Of a DNA stretch of 64,000 nt, positions 51,237 to 61,090 are shown one piece after another; position 1 is the first letter of the stretch; every line of letters begins with the position of its first letter. The DNA lies in contig CP016093.1 of assembly GCA_001664005.1 (NCBI GenBank), positions 565,001 through 629,000 on the forward strand, in the 5' to 3' direction. The position numbers were made by a program, and so were the translations under genes. The notes beneath the pieces were generated by a model, which made no database searches, was not told the DNA's origin, and worked only from the letters and a program-made list of their open reading frames with translations. The stretch is from Rhizobiales bacterium NRL2 (GTDB taxonomy: Bacteria; Pseudomonadota; Alphaproteobacteria; Minwuiales; Minwuiaceae).

Positions 51237-53516
51237 ATGAAAACAATCGCAATCGACGTCGGCGACTTGCTGACAGCCTTGGGCCCGGACGAAGTGGGAC
51301 GGCGGATCGGCGAGGTGCCGGGCGTCGAAAGCGTCTCCGTGGATCACGCGTCGCAAAACGCCACGGTCGAATACGACGAGACCCGCATAAAGGTCGCCGA
51401 CATCAAATCCTTGGTTCGGCGGCCTGGTCCCGGCGTCGATGCGCCGCCTGCCGCTTCGACCGGCAGGGGGCACGAAAGCCACGCGATGGCCGGAGCATCA
51501 CCAGAGAGTCCAGGACCGGCATCGGGCCATTCAGGACACCGGGACCATGACAAGCACGCGGGCCACTCGCCCGCGATGTTTCGGGACCGCTTCTGGCTTT
51601 CGCTTGCCCTGACGGTTCCGGTGGTCATCTGGTCGGCCCACATCCAGGACCTTCTCGGCTACCGGGCCCCCGCGTTTCCCGGATCGGACTGGATCGGTCC
51701 CGTGCTCTCCACGGTCGTCTTCCTCTACGGCGGTCTGGTCTTCCTGCAGGGGGCCTGGCGGGAAATGCGGTCCCGACTGCCGGGGATGATGACCCTCATC
51801 TCGCTCGCGATCTCCGTCGCCTTCCTGTTTTCTTGGGTGGTTCAGCTCGGCCTGATCGACGCGAGTGCCCTGTGGTGGGAACTGGCCACGCTGGTCACGA
51901 TCATGCTCCTCGGCCACTGGATCGAGATGCGGTCCATCAATCAGGCCGAGGGGGCACTGAAGGAACTGGCGAAGCTCCTTCCGGATACCGCGACGCGGAT
52001 CACCGACGGGGGCGAGGAGAAGGTGGCCGTCAGCGCGTTGCAGAACGGTGACCTGGTGCTGGTTCGGCCGGGCGAGAGCATTCCGGCAGACGGAACCGTG
52101 CGAAAGGGAGAGAGCGACGTCAACGAGGCCATGATCACCGGCGAGTCCCGGCCGGTGAAGAAGCGGGAAGGCGACGAGGTGATCGCCGCCACGATCAACG
52201 GAGAGGGATCTCTCCGCGTCGAGGTTACCGGTACCGGAGAGAAAACCAAGCTTTCCGGCATCATGCGGCTCGTGGCCGATGCCCAGAAGTCCAAGTCCAG
52301 AGCGCAGCACCTTGCAGATCGTGCGGCCCGGCTTCTCACGGTTGTCGCGATCGTCGCGGCCGCCATCACCATCGCGGTGTGGCAGTCTGTCGGCGCAGCG
52401 ATCGACTTTTCCGTGGTGCGGATGGTGACGGTGCTGGTGATCGCCTGCCCGCACGCTCTTGGATTGGCCGTGCCGCTGGTGGTGGCCATCTCGACGACGC
52501 TGGGCGCCCGCAATGGGCTTCTGGTGCGCGACCGGCGGGGACTCGAAGAGGCGAGGAACCTCGACACCGTGATCTTCGACAAGACCGGCACCTTGACACT
52601 CGGCGAGTTCCGGGTCGTGGCGATGTCCGTCGCGGATGGGCTGGCCGAGGACGAGGCGCTTCGGATCGCATCCGGCATCGAAGCCGAATCCGAGCACCCG
52701 ATCGCCCGGGGCATCGTGAAGACCGCACAGGACAAGGGCATAGACGTGCCCGTCGCCGAAGGCTTCCGCGCAATCACCGGCAAGGGCGTGGCGGCGACGA
52801 TCGCCGGCACGGAATACCACATGGGTGGCCCGGCTCTTCTCAAGGCCGAAAATGTGCAGGTACCGCCGGTGCTGCTGGAGGCGGCGAAGGCGGCGGCCGA
52901 CCGCGGGCAGGCTGCCATTTATCTCGTCCGCGAAGGCAAGGCCCTGGCCGTGTACACCGTGGCGGACGCGATCCGGGAGGAGAGCCGCGAAGCAATCGTG
53001 GCGCTGCATGAACGGGGGATCGAAGTTGCCATGCTGACCGGCGACGCGCAGGCCGTGGCCGATGCCGTCGCCAGGGAGCTGGGCATCGATACCGTGTTCG
53101 CGGAAGTGCTGCCCGAGGACAAGGCCTCGAAGGTCCGCGAGCTTCAGGCTCAGGGCAAGAAGGTCGCAATGATCGGCGATGGCGTCAACGACGCCCCAGC
53201 CCTGGCCACGGCCGATATCGGGATCGCGATCGGTGCGGGCGCGGATGTCGCCGTCGAGGCCGGGCATATCGTGCTGGTGCGATCCGATCCCCGCGACATC
53301 CCGCGGATCATCACCCTGAGCCGCGCCACATACCGCAAGATGATCCAGAATCTCTGGTGGGCGGCGGGTTACAACATCTTCGCGATCCCCCTTGCCGCCG
53401 GCGTTCTGGCGCCTTGGGGCATACTGCTGACGCCCGCGGTGGGCGCGGTCCTGATGTCCGCGAGCACGGTAGTTGTGGCCATCAACGCGCAACTGTTGAA
53501 GCGCGCAAAACTATGA
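51237..53516 (+). CDS. Copper/silver P1B-type ATPase, CPH (CopB-like) type
   Basis: 759 aa. Metal-site motif C404-P-H406 (VIACPHALGLAVP) in place of the usual CPC marks the CopB-like group, which exports Cu or Ag. D448 (DKTGTLT) is the phosphorylated Asp; TGES, MLTGD and GDGVNDAPAL are present. The N-terminal region has an HMA-like fold without the CxxC pair, followed by a His-rich linker (about 78-112, HESHAMAG...HSGHRDHDKHAGH), which likely binds metal. Eight membrane helices. Its stop overlaps the start of the permease gene. GGAG precedes the ATG. Confidence 0.93.
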   Translation: MKTIAIDVGDLLTALGPDEVGRRIGEVPGVESVSVDHASQNATVEYDETRIKVADIKSLVRRPGPGVDAPPAASTGRGHESHAMAGASPESPGPASGHSGHRDHDKHAGHSPAMFRDRFWLSLALTVPVVIWSAHIQDLLGYRAPAFPGSDWIGPVLSTVVFLYGGLVFLQGAWREMRSRLPGMMTLISLAISVAFLFSWVVQLGLIDASALWWELATLVTIMLLGHWIEMRSINQAEGALKELAKLLPDTATRITDGGEEKVAVSALQNGDLVLVRPGESIPADGTVRKGESDVNEAMITGESRPVKKREGDEVIAATINGEGSLRVEVTGTGEKTKLSGIMRLVADAQKSKSRAQHLADRAARLLTVVAIVAAAITIAVWQSVGAAIDFSVVRMVTVLVIACPHALGLAVPLVVAISTTLGARNGLLVRDRRGLEEARNLDTVIFDKTGTLTLGEFRVVAMSVADGLAEDEALRIASGIEAESEHPIARGIVKTAQDKGIDVPVAEGFRAITGKGVAATIAGTEYHMGGPALLKAENVQVPPVLLEAAKAAADRGQAAIYLVREGKALAVYTVADAIREESREAIVALHERGIEVAMLTGDAQAVADAVARELGIDTVFAEVLPEDKASKVRELQAQGKKVAMIGDGVNDAPALATADIGIAIGAGADVAVEAGHIVLVRSDPRDIPRIITLSRATYRKMIQNLWWAAGYNIFAIPLAAGVLAPWGILLTPAVGAVLMSASTVVVAINAQLLKRAKL

Positions 53517-54871
53517 CTCCGTCGACGGGCCAGCCCCGAATGCAAGGGCAGTACAAGGAAAACAGCATCACCTTGCACGGTGCGGTCGCGATGGGCACGG
53601 GCGTGATGATCGGCGCCGGCATCTTTGCCCTGACCGGTCAGATCGCCGAACTGGCGGGACCCTGGTTTCCGCTGTCCTTCATCGTCGGCGCCATCGTGAC
53701 CGCGCTCAGCGCCTACAGCTACATCAAGATGTCGAACGCCTGGCCCTCCTCGGGCGGAATCGCGATGATCCTGCAGAAGTGCTATGGGCGGGGAGCGGTC
53801 ACCGCCGGTGCGGCGCTGCTGATGGCGCTCAGCATGGTCATCGCCGAAAGCCTGGTGGCGCGCACCTTCGCGACCTATGTGCTGCGACCGTTCGACATAA
53901 CGGGCGGGCCGCTCGTGCCGATCCTCGCAGTTGCGGTGATCCTGTTCGCGTTCCTCGTCAACATTGCCGGCAACCGGTCGGTCGGGCTGTTCTCGCTGGT
54001 CATGGCCACGCTCAAGATCGGCGGCATCGCGCTCTTCGGGATCGCGGCGTTGTGGGCGAGCGGATTTTCCTTCGCCGCCGCCTCTGAGACCGGCCGGGAC
54101 TTCACCGCGACCGGCTTCGTCGCTTCTGTGGCGCTGGCCATACTCGCCTTCAAGGGCTTCACCACGATCACCAACAGCGGCGCCGAGATCACCGAACCGA
54201 ACCGCAACGTCGGCCGGGCCATCATGATCTCCATCGCGCTCTGCGTCGTCGTCTATCTGCTTGTGGCTTTCGGCGTCGGATCGAGCCTCACCATCGACCG
54301 GATCATCGCAGCGCGCGACTATTCGCTGGCCGAGGCCGCCGAGCCCGCCCTGGGCCAGGCGGGGTTCCTCTTGACCGTGCTTCTCGCGGCGGTGGCCACC
54401 GCTTCGGGACTGCTGGCCAGTGTCTTCGCGGTGTCGCGGATGCTGGCAATGCTCACCGACATGAAGCTGATCCCGCACAGCCATTTCGGCATGTCGGGTC
54501 CGATCCAGCGCCACACGCTGATCTACACTGTCGTCATCGCTTCGGCGCTGGCCGTATTCTTTGATCTGGGCCGCATCGCGTCGCTGGGCGCATTTTTCTA
54601 CCTGATCATGGACATGACCATCCATTGGGGCGTGTTCCGGTACCGACGGCAAGAGATCGGTGCCGCGGGCGCTGTGCTGCTGGCGGCGATTGGCTCCGAC
54701 GCGGCGGTGCTCGCGGCCTTCACTGCGATGAAGCTGCAAAGCGATCCCGCCATCGTCCTCTACGCCGCGATCGCGATCGGCGCGGTTTTCGGTTTCCAGC
54801 GCATCTACCTGGGTCGATGGACCGCAATGCGTGGCGATGGCCATGCGGAGCACAAGGCCGGTGGATCATGA
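53513..54871 (+). CDS. APC-family amino acid permease
   Basis: 452 aa, coupled to the ATPase (ATGA). About twelve membrane helices: TLHGAVAMGTGVMIGAGIFALTGQIAELAGPWFPLSFIVGAIVTALSAYSYIKM is the APC start with GAGIF, and FKGFTTITNSGAEITEPNRNVGRAIMISIALCVVVYLLVAFGV its conserved helix 6-7 region. It imports or exchanges amino acids or related compounds; the substrate is unknown. Members of this island class often carry such a permease before acetate kinase. A 22-codon ORF (54868-54936) overlaps its stop and the next start. Confidence 0.87.
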   Translation: MTPSTGQPRMQGQYKENSITLHGAVAMGTGVMIGAGIFALTGQIAELAGPWFPLSFIVGAIVTALSAYSYIKMSNAWPSSGGIAMILQKCYGRGAVTAGAALLMALSMVIAESLVARTFATYVLRPFDITGGPLVPILAVAVILFAFLVNIAGNRSVGLFSLVMATLKIGGIALFGIAALWASGFSFAAASETGRDFTATGFVASVALAILAFKGFTTITNSGAEITEPNRNVGRAIMISIALCVVVYLLVAFGVGSSLTIDRIIAARDYSLAEAAEPALGQAGFLLTVLLAAVATASGLLASVFAVSRMLAMLTDMKLIPHSHFGMSGPIQRHTLIYTVVIASALAVFFDLGRIASLGAFFYLIMDMTIHWGVFRYRRQEIGAAGAVLLAAIGSDAAVLAAFTAMKLQSDPAIVLYAAIAIGAVFGFQRIYLGRWTAMRGDGHAEHKAGGS

Positions 54872-54935
54872 ATTCGATGCATTTGGCATCGCCGACGACA
54901 AGCGCAAGTCGCCATGCGCAAGAGGGGTCCGACTG

Positions 54936-56159
54936 ATGTCACCTGGCGCGTGCATCCTGACGATCAACGGGGGCTCGTCGAGCATCAAGTTCGCGTTGTT
55001 TGAGATGGGCGGCGCCCAGCCCCAGAAGAGCCTGCGCGGCAAGATCGACCGCATCGGCCTGCAAGGAACCCATTTCACTTTCTATGACCCCACCTGGGAG
55101 CGGCAGGATGATCGCGGCATTGGTGATCTCGATCATCGTTCGGCGGCATATTTCCTGCTCGACTGGCTCGACAATGAGGTCGGCCTTGCGTCGATCACGG
55201 CGGTGGGCCATCGGGTCGTCAACGGCGGTGCCAACTACCGCGAGCCGCATCGCGTCACCGGGGAACTGCTGGATGAACTTCGCCGTATCAGCGCGTACGC
55301 TCCGGAGCATCTGCCTTCCGAGATCGATCTGATTGATCTGATCAGCGAGCGGGTGCCAGGCCTGCTGCAGGTGGCGTGTTTCGACACGGCCTTTCACCGG
55401 GATATGCCGCGGGTCGCCAGAATCCTTCCCATTCCCCGTCGCTTCGCGACGAAGGGGGTCGAACGCTACGGCTTTCACGGCCTGTCCTATGAGTTTCTCA
55501 TGGAAGAGCTCGCGCGCTTGGCCGGCGTTGAAACTGCGAAGGGGCGGGTGATCCTGTGCCACCTTGGAAATGGGTCGAGCCTCGCGGCGGTCCGCAACGG
55601 CAAGAGCGTTGACACTAGCATGGGCTTTACCCCAGCGGCGGGCGTGCCGATGGGCACCCGTTCCGGTGACCTGGATCCTGGGCTGGTCTGGTACCTGGCG
55701 CAAACCGAGCGAATGACCGCGCAGCAGTTTCACCAGATGGTGAATCAGGAATCCGGGTTGCTGGGTGTGTCGGAAACGAGCTCCGACCTACGGGATTTGC
55801 TGGGCCGCGAGGCGAGCGACGTTCGGGCTGCCGAAGCAGTTGAATTATTTTGCTACCAGGTGAGGAAGTGGATCGGTGCCTTTGCCGCCGCGCTTGGCGG
55901 ACTGGACACGCTCGTCTTCTCGGGCGGCATCGGCGAGAACGCACCCGCGATCCGGGCACGCATCTGCGAGGGTCTCGGCTTTCTCGGCGTCCAACTTGAC
56001 GAGAACCAGAACGCTGCCGGCGAGCCAGTCATCTCGGCCGATCTGGGCAACGTCCAGGTGCGCGTCATTCGCACCGACGAAGATGTAATCATCGCAAGGG
56101 CAGTTTTCGGAATGCTTTCCGGCGCCGAAACCGGCCAGCACGCCCATCTGGAGGAGTAG
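54936..56159 (+). CDS. ackA: Acetate kinase
   Basis: 407 aa from the ATG at 54936. It makes ATP and acetate from acetyl phosphate. Motifs: [41 protein letters not shown] (active site), [11 protein letters not shown]-like [37 protein letters not shown] and [14 protein letters not shown]. Phosphoketolase follows 4 bp after the stop and supplies acetyl phosphate, so the pair conserves one ATP per sugar split. Confidence 0.94.
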   Translation: MSPGACILTINGGSSSIKFALFEMGGAQPQKSLRGKIDRIGLQGTHFTFYDPTWERQDDRGIGDLDHRSAAYFLLDWLDNEVGLASITAVGHRVVNGGANYREPHRVTGELLDELRRISAYAPEHLPSEIDLIDLISERVPGLLQVACFDTAFHRDMPRVARILPIPRRFATKGVERYGFHGLSYEFLMEELARLAGVETAKGRVILCHLGNGSSLAAVRNGKSVDTSMGFTPAAGVPMGTRSGDLDPGLVWYLAQTERMTAQQFHQMVNQESGLLGVSETSSDLRDLLGREASDVRAAEAVELFCYQVRKWIGAFAAALGGLDTLVFSGGIGENAPAIRARICEGLGFLGVQLDENQNAAGEPVISADLGNVQVRVIRTDEDVIIARAVFGMLSGAETGQHAHLEE

Positions 56160-56163
56160 GACC

Positions 56164-58524
56164 ATGAACAAGTCGCTTTCGTCCGACCTCATCCAGAAGA
56201 TGGACGCCTACTGGCGAGCGGCCAACTATCTCTCGGTCGGCCAGATCTATCTTTATGATAATCCGTTGCTCAAAATTCCCTTGCGTCTCGAGCACGTGAA
56301 GCCCCGACTGCTTGGCCACTGGGGCACCACACCGGGACTGAATTTCATCTACGTGCATTTGAACCGCGTCATCAGCGAGCATGACTTGAACGTGATCTAT
56401 GTCGCCGGCCCCGGGCACGGCGGCCCGGGCCTGGTGGCCAACACCTATCTCGAGGGAACCTATAGCGAGGTCTACCCGGACATCTCGCAGGACGAACAGG
56501 GGATGAAAAAGCTGTTCACGCAGTTTTCCTTTCCCGGCGGCATCCCGAGTCATGTCGCGCCGGAAACCCCGGGCTCCATCAATGAGGGCGGTGAACTCGG
56601 CTATTGCCTGTCACATGCCTACGGCGCGGCCTTCGACAATCCCGACCTTCTCGTCACCTGCGTCGTGGGCGATGGCGAGGCTGAAACGGCTCCACTCGCC
56701 ACCAGCTGGCACTCGAACAAGTTCCTCAATCCGGTGCACGACGGAGCGGTCCTGCCAATCCTGCATCTGAACGGCTACAAGATTGCGGGTCCCACGGTGC
56801 TCGCCCGCATTCCCCGTGACGAGCTCGACTCCCTGTTTCGCGGCTACGGCTATACGCCACACTTCGTCGAGGGCGACGACCCGGTGGAGATGCATCAGCT
56901 CATGGCTGCGACGCTCGATACCGTGGTCGAGAGCATCCGCCATATCCAGCACGACGCCCGCGCCAACGGGTTCAAGCAGCGTCCGCTCTGGCCCATGATC
57001 ATCCTGCGCTCGCCGAAGGGCTGGACGGGCCCGAAGGAGGTTGACGGCAAACAGACCGAGGGCACGTTTCGCTCGCACCAGGTGCCGATGGGTGACATGA
57101 ACCACCCGGGACATGTCAGGATTCTGGAAGAGTGGCTTGAGAGTTATCGTCCCCGCGAACTCTTCGACGAGACCGGCAGGCTACGTCCCGAGCTCGCGGA
57201 ACTGGCCCCGAGCGGCACGCGCCGCATGGGCGCCAACCCGCACGCTAATGGCGGTCTCCTGTTGCGCGACCTGCACCTGCCCGATTTCCGCGACTACGCG
57301 GTGACAATACCGAAGCCGGGCCGCGTGAGTGCCGAGGCCACACGGATCCAGGGCGAATTGATCCGCGATGTGGTGAGGCTGAATCCCGAGACTTTCCGGG
57401 TCTTCAGCCCGGACGAAACCGCGTCGAACCGCTGGGGTGCGGTGTTCGAGGTGACGAACCGGTGCTCGACCGCGGAAATCATTCCAGGCGATGACCACGT
57501 CGCCCCGGACGGCCGGGTGATGGAAGTGTTGAGTGAGCACCAATGCGAAGGTTGGCTTGAAGGTTATCTGCTCACAGGCCGCCATGGCTTTTTCTCATGC
57601 TACGAAGCCTTCATCCACATCATCGATTCGATGTTCAATCAGCACGCCAAATGGCTCGATGTTGCAAACCATGTTCCATGGCGACGGCCGATTGCATCTC
57701 TGAACTACCTGCTTTCGTCTCACGTATGGCGGCAGGACCACAACGGTTTCAGCCATCAAGACCCCGGCTTCATTGACCATGTCATGAGCAAGAAGGCCGA
57801 GGTTATCCGGGTCTATCTTCCGCCCGACGCCAATACCTTGCTCTCCGTGACGGATCACTGCCTGCGCAGCCGCAATTACGTGAACGTCATTGTCGCCGGC
57901 AAGCAGCCGTCGCCGCAATGGCTCGATATGGACGCAGCCATCAAGCACTGCACCGCCGGGCTGGGCATCTGGGAGTGGGCCAGCAACGACGAAGGCAGCG
58001 AGCCTGACGTGGTGATGGCCTGTGCCGGGGATGTGCCGACCATGGAGACGCTGGCTGCGGTGGAGTTGCTGCGACAGCATTTTCCTGCCCTCAAGATCCG
58101 GGTCATCAACGTGGTCGATCTGATGACGTTGCAGTCGCAGAGCCAGCATCCGCACGGGATCAGCGACGAGGGATTTGATGCCCTGTTCACCAGGGACAAA
58201 CCCATCATCTTTGCCTACCACGGGTACCCCTTGTTGATTCACAAGCTGACGTATCGTCGGACCAACCATCACAATCTGCACGTTCACGGGTTCAAGGAAG
58301 AGGGAACGACCACGACACCTTTCGACATGGTCGTGCTCAACGAACTGGACCGGTTCCATCTGGCCAGGGCCGTCATTGACCGGGTGCCGGGATTGGGTCC
58401 GGGCGCCACCAATTTCGAACAGCTCATCGAAAGCAAACTCATCGATCACCAGCGCTACATCCGGCAACACGGCGAGGACATGCCGGAGATCCGCAATTGG
58501 AAATGGGGAGCGAACGAAGGGTGA
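56164..58524 (+). CDS. xfp: Xylulose-5-phosphate/fructose-6-phosphate phosphoketolase
   Basis: 786 aa, full length. Thiamine-diphosphate enzyme splitting xylulose 5-P (or fructose 6-P) with phosphate to acetyl phosphate and glyceraldehyde 3-P (or erythrose 4-P). Family stretches: [86 protein letters not shown] and [20 protein letters not shown]. It is directly behind acetate kinase and ahead of a short MITE-like element and the PRPP synthetase gene. Confidence 0.96.
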   Translation: MNKSLSSDLIQKMDAYWRAANYLSVGQIYLYDNPLLKIPLRLEHVKPRLLGHWGTTPGLNFIYVHLNRVISEHDLNVIYVAGPGHGGPGLVANTYLEGTYSEVYPDISQDEQGMKKLFTQFSFPGGIPSHVAPETPGSINEGGELGYCLSHAYGAAFDNPDLLVTCVVGDGEAETAPLATSWHSNKFLNPVHDGAVLPILHLNGYKIAGPTVLARIPRDELDSLFRGYGYTPHFVEGDDPVEMHQLMAATLDTVVESIRHIQHDARANGFKQRPLWPMIILRSPKGWTGPKEVDGKQTEGTFRSHQVPMGDMNHPGHVRILEEWLESYRPRELFDETGRLRPELAELAPSGTRRMGANPHANGGLLLRDLHLPDFRDYAVTIPKPGRVSAEATRIQGELIRDVVRLNPETFRVFSPDETASNRWGAVFEVTNRCSTAEIIPGDDHVAPDGRVMEVLSEHQCEGWLEGYLLTGRHGFFSCYEAFIHIIDSMFNQHAKWLDVANHVPWRRPIASLNYLLSSHVWRQDHNGFSHQDPGFIDHVMSKKAEVIRVYLPPDANTLLSVTDHCLRSRNYVNVIVAGKQPSPQWLDMDAAIKHCTAGLGIWEWASNDEGSEPDVVMACAGDVPTMETLAAVELLRQHFPALKIRVINVVDLMTLQSQSQHPHGISDEGFDALFTRDKPIIFAYHGYPLLIHKLTYRRTNHHNLHVHGFKEEGTTTTPFDMVVLNELDRFHLARAVIDRVPGLGPGATNFEQLIESKLIDHQRYIRQHGEDMPEIRNWKWGANEG

Positions 58525-58541
58525 CCTGGAATTTTACGGGC

Positions 58542-58650
58542 GGCACTAGTGGTTCGTTTCAGACGGAAGAGTCCGGCCAAAAGCGCGCATTTCCAAGCTT
58601 CAATGGCCGCTTCAAGGGTTCCATCCGTCTGAATCCATCCACTAGGGGCT
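58542..58650. mobile_element. MITE-like element (inverted-repeat ends, no transposase)
   Basis: About 109 bp with 26-bp imperfect inverted ends: CACTAGTGGTTCG, TTCAGACGGA on the left (58544-58567) and, inverted, TCCGTCTGAA...CCACTAG on the right (58624-58645), differing at about six positions. The core (about 55 bp) codes for nothing evident. No clear target-site duplication. It lies between phosphoketolase and PRPP synthetase and ends 28 bp before the latter's ATG, so it may supply or disturb its promoter. Confidence 0.55.
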
Positions 58651-58677
58651 CCCTGTATAAACTGAAAGAGTATTGAC

Positions 58678-59676
58678 ATGCGGCTGATACTGCCTTTGCC
58701 CGGCAACGAAACCTTCGCCCGTCATCTTGCTGAAGCCGGAGGATGGGAGCTTGGGCACATCGAAATCCGGCGTTTCCCCGATGACGAGAGTTATGTCCGC
58801 ATTCTTTCGGATGTCGCCGATCGGCCGGTGGATTTGGTCTGCACGCTTGCACGGCCGGACGATGGCTTCCTCCGCCTTGCATTCGCCGCCGACGCCGCCC
58901 GCGCGCTTGGCGCGAATGAGGTGACGCTGATCGCGCCCTACCTCTCTTATATGCGACAGGACCGACGCTTCCAACCGGGCGAGGCTATAACGTCGAAGAC
59001 ATTCGCGCGGCTCCTATCTTCGACCTTCGACCGGCTGGTGACAGTCGACCCCCACCTGCACCGGTATCCTGCGCTCTCCGCGCTCTACACGATCCCGACC
59101 CATACCCTACACGCGGCACCTTTGCTGGCAGACTGGATCGCCGCGGAGGTCGACCAACCGCTGATCATCGGCCCGGATGAGGAGAGCGAACAGTGGGTGT
59201 CGGCAATTGCCCAGCGCATCAGCGCTCCCTATGCCGTCCTGCGCAAGATCCGGCACGGCGACCGCAACGTCGATGTCGAACTTCCCGACCTCTCGGAATG
59301 GACGGCCCACTGTCCGGTCCTCGTCGACGATATCGCCTCGTCCGGGCAAACGCTTATCGAAGCGGCAAAGAAGCTGCCGCTCCAGGGCTTCCGGAGACCT
59401 GTCTGCGCGGTTGTCCACGGTGTATTCGCTGAAGATTCCTATGCGCGCCTGAGGGTGCTCACCGACAGAATAGTTTCCAGCGACTCCATTCCACATGAGA
59501 GCAACGCCATTCGGCTTGCGCCGCTGATCGCTGCGATGATCGCGTCCGCCAAGGAGGCTCCGGACGACAAAATTCGGCACCGTCGTCCGCCCGAACCTTA
59601 CGACGAGGTCGAACAGGCAGGCATGGATTCGTTTCCCGCCAGCGATGCGCCGCCCTGTACAGGCGGCGTCGAATGA
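58678..59676 (+). CDS. prs: Ribose-phosphate pyrophosphokinase-like (PRPP synthetase, archaeal-like)
   Basis: 332 aa. Two phosphoribosyltransferase-fold halves with FPDDESYVRILSDV, IAPYLSYMRQDRRFQPGEAITSKTFARLL, TVDPHLHRYPALSAL, IIGPDEESEQWVSAIA and the PRPP loop VLVDDIASSGQTLIEAA (usual DDIIDTGGT). The PDEESEQW form is closer to archaeal (class III) enzymes than to housekeeping PrsA. The last 25 residues (DEVEQAGMDSFPASDAPPCT) add a motif also seen at the ends of unrelated alphaproteobacterial stress proteins. It sits ahead of an RNase and a nucleotide phosphorylase. Confidence 0.82.
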   Translation: MRLILPLPGNETFARHLAEAGGWELGHIEIRRFPDDESYVRILSDVADRPVDLVCTLARPDDGFLRLAFAADAARALGANEVTLIAPYLSYMRQDRRFQPGEAITSKTFARLLSSTFDRLVTVDPHLHRYPALSALYTIPTHTLHAAPLLADWIAAEVDQPLIIGPDEESEQWVSAIAQRISAPYAVLRKIRHGDRNVDVELPDLSEWTAHCPVLVDDIASSGQTLIEAAKKLPLQGFRRPVCAVVHGVFAEDSYARLRVLTDRIVSSDSIPHESNAIRLAPLIAAMIASAKEAPDDKIRHRRPPEPYDEVEQAGMDSFPASDAPPCTGGVE

Positions 59677-59731
59677 GCGGCGAACTCCGACAGTTGGCGA
59701 CCAGGCACATGAATTCGACCAGGAGGCAGTC

Positions 59732-61090
59732 ATGCTAAAATTCACATCCCTCGGCGGCGCTGGCACTGTCACCGGTTCGAAACATCTCCTCGACCACGAC
59801 GGCAAGCGGATTCTGATCGACTGCGGCTTGTTCCAAGGCCTAAAGAACCTGCGCGAGTTGAATTGGCAGCCACTGCCGATAGCCCCTTCGAGTATTAATG
59901 CCGTCGTTCTGACCCATGCGCATCTCGACCATTCGGGTTATTTACCCAAACTTGTGAAGGACGGATTCCACGGTGAAATTTTCGCGACGGACGCGACCCG
60001 CGACGTTGCAGAGCTGATCCTCAAGGACAGCGGTTACCTCCAGGAGAAAGATGCCGAATACGCGAACCGGAAGGGGTTCTCCAAGCACAAGCCCGCCCTG
60101 CCGCTCTACGGTCTTCACGATGCGGAACACGCCCTCGAACGCTTCTCGTCAATTCCGTTCGACAAGGCTGTTCAGCTTCCCGCCGGGGCGACCCTGATGT
60201 TCAGGCATGCCGGCCACATCCTGGGTGCTGCCACCGCCGATATCGTATGGGGCGGCAAGCGGATCATATTTTCGGGTGATCTCGGCCGCTATGGCGATCC
60301 CGTCATGCCTGATCCGGTTCCTGTCCCGGAGGCCGACTATATCGTTATTGAATCCACTTACGGCAACCGCATCCATGAAACGGGCGATCCAACCGAGATG
60401 CTGAGTTCCGTCATCGAGCGCACGGTTCAGCGCGGCGGGACCGTGGTGATTCCGGCATTCGCCGTTGGCCGGGCGCAGTCGCTGCTCTATCACCTCTGGC
60501 AATTGAAGCAGGCTGGTCGCCTGGCATCCATCCCGATTTTCCTCGACAGTCCGATGGCGATCAGCGCCACGGACCTGCTCCACGCCCATCGCGAGGATCA
60601 TCGCCTTTCACCGGAGGATTGCGACACGGTCTGCGGCCTCGCCACCTACACGAGGGACGTCGAAGGATCCAAGGCAATTACCGCGAGCCCCTATCCCAAG
60701 GTGGTGATCTCTGCCAGTGGCATGGCAACCGGTGGCCGCATTCTCCACCATCTCAAGGCCTTTGCACCCGATCAGAAGAACACCATTCTGTTCTCGGGCT
60801 TTCAGGCTGCTGGAACCCGTGGACGGGCCATGCTGCAGGGCGCCCGCGAGATCAAGATCCACGGACAGTGGATACCGGTCAAGGCAGAGATCGCCGATCT
60901 GCCCGCACTCTCGGCGCACGCAGACTCTGATGAGTTGATGCGCTGGCTTTCCGGCTTCAATCATGCGCCGGCCCGCACCTTCATCGTTCATGGTGAGGCC
61001 GAAGCTGCCGAGGCACTGCGCGTCCGCATCGGCAAGGACCTCGGATGGAATGCGACCGTTCCCCGCCAGGATCAGGCGTTCGACCTATGA
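59732..61090 (+). CDS. Beta-CASP metallo-beta-lactamase-fold ribonuclease
   Basis: 452 aa from the ATG at 59732. Metal motif VLTHAHLDHSGYLPKLVKDGF (HxHxDH), then RHAGHILGAATADIV and SGDLGRYGDPVMP; the beta-CASP insertion follows, with VVIPAFAVGRAQSLLYHLWQLK, IPIFLDSPMAISATDLL, VVISASGMATGGRILHHLK and IVHGEAEAAEALRVRI near the end. Such enzymes process or degrade RNA with Zn. It overlaps the phosphorylase gene (ATGA at 61087-61090), which suggests that RNA breakdown products feed that enzyme (inference). Confidence 0.9.
   Translation: MLKFTSLGGAGTVTGSKHLLDHDGKRILIDCGLFQGLKNLRELNWQPLPIAPSSINAVVLTHAHLDHSGYLPKLVKDGFHGEIFATDATRDVAELILKDSGYLQEKDAEYANRKGFSKHKPALPLYGLHDAEHALERFSSIPFDKAVQLPAGATLMFRHAGHILGAATADIVWGGKRIIFSGDLGRYGDPVMPDPVPVPEADYIVIESTYGNRIHETGDPTEMLSSVIERTVQRGGTVVIPAFAVGRAQSLLYHLWQLKQAGRLASIPIFLDSPMAISATDLLHAHREDHRLSPEDCDTVCGLATYTRDVEGSKAITASPYPKVVISASGMATGGRILHHLKAFAPDQKNTILFSGFQAAGTRGRAMLQGAREIKIHGQWIPVKAEIADLPALSAHADSDELMRWLSGFNHAPARTFIVHGEAEAAEALRVRIGKDLGWNATVPRQDQAFDL

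Noticed and set aside
54868-54936. 22-codon ORF between permease and acetate kinase
   Set aside because: Overlaps both neighbours but has low-complexity composition and no ribosome site of its own; treated as chance.
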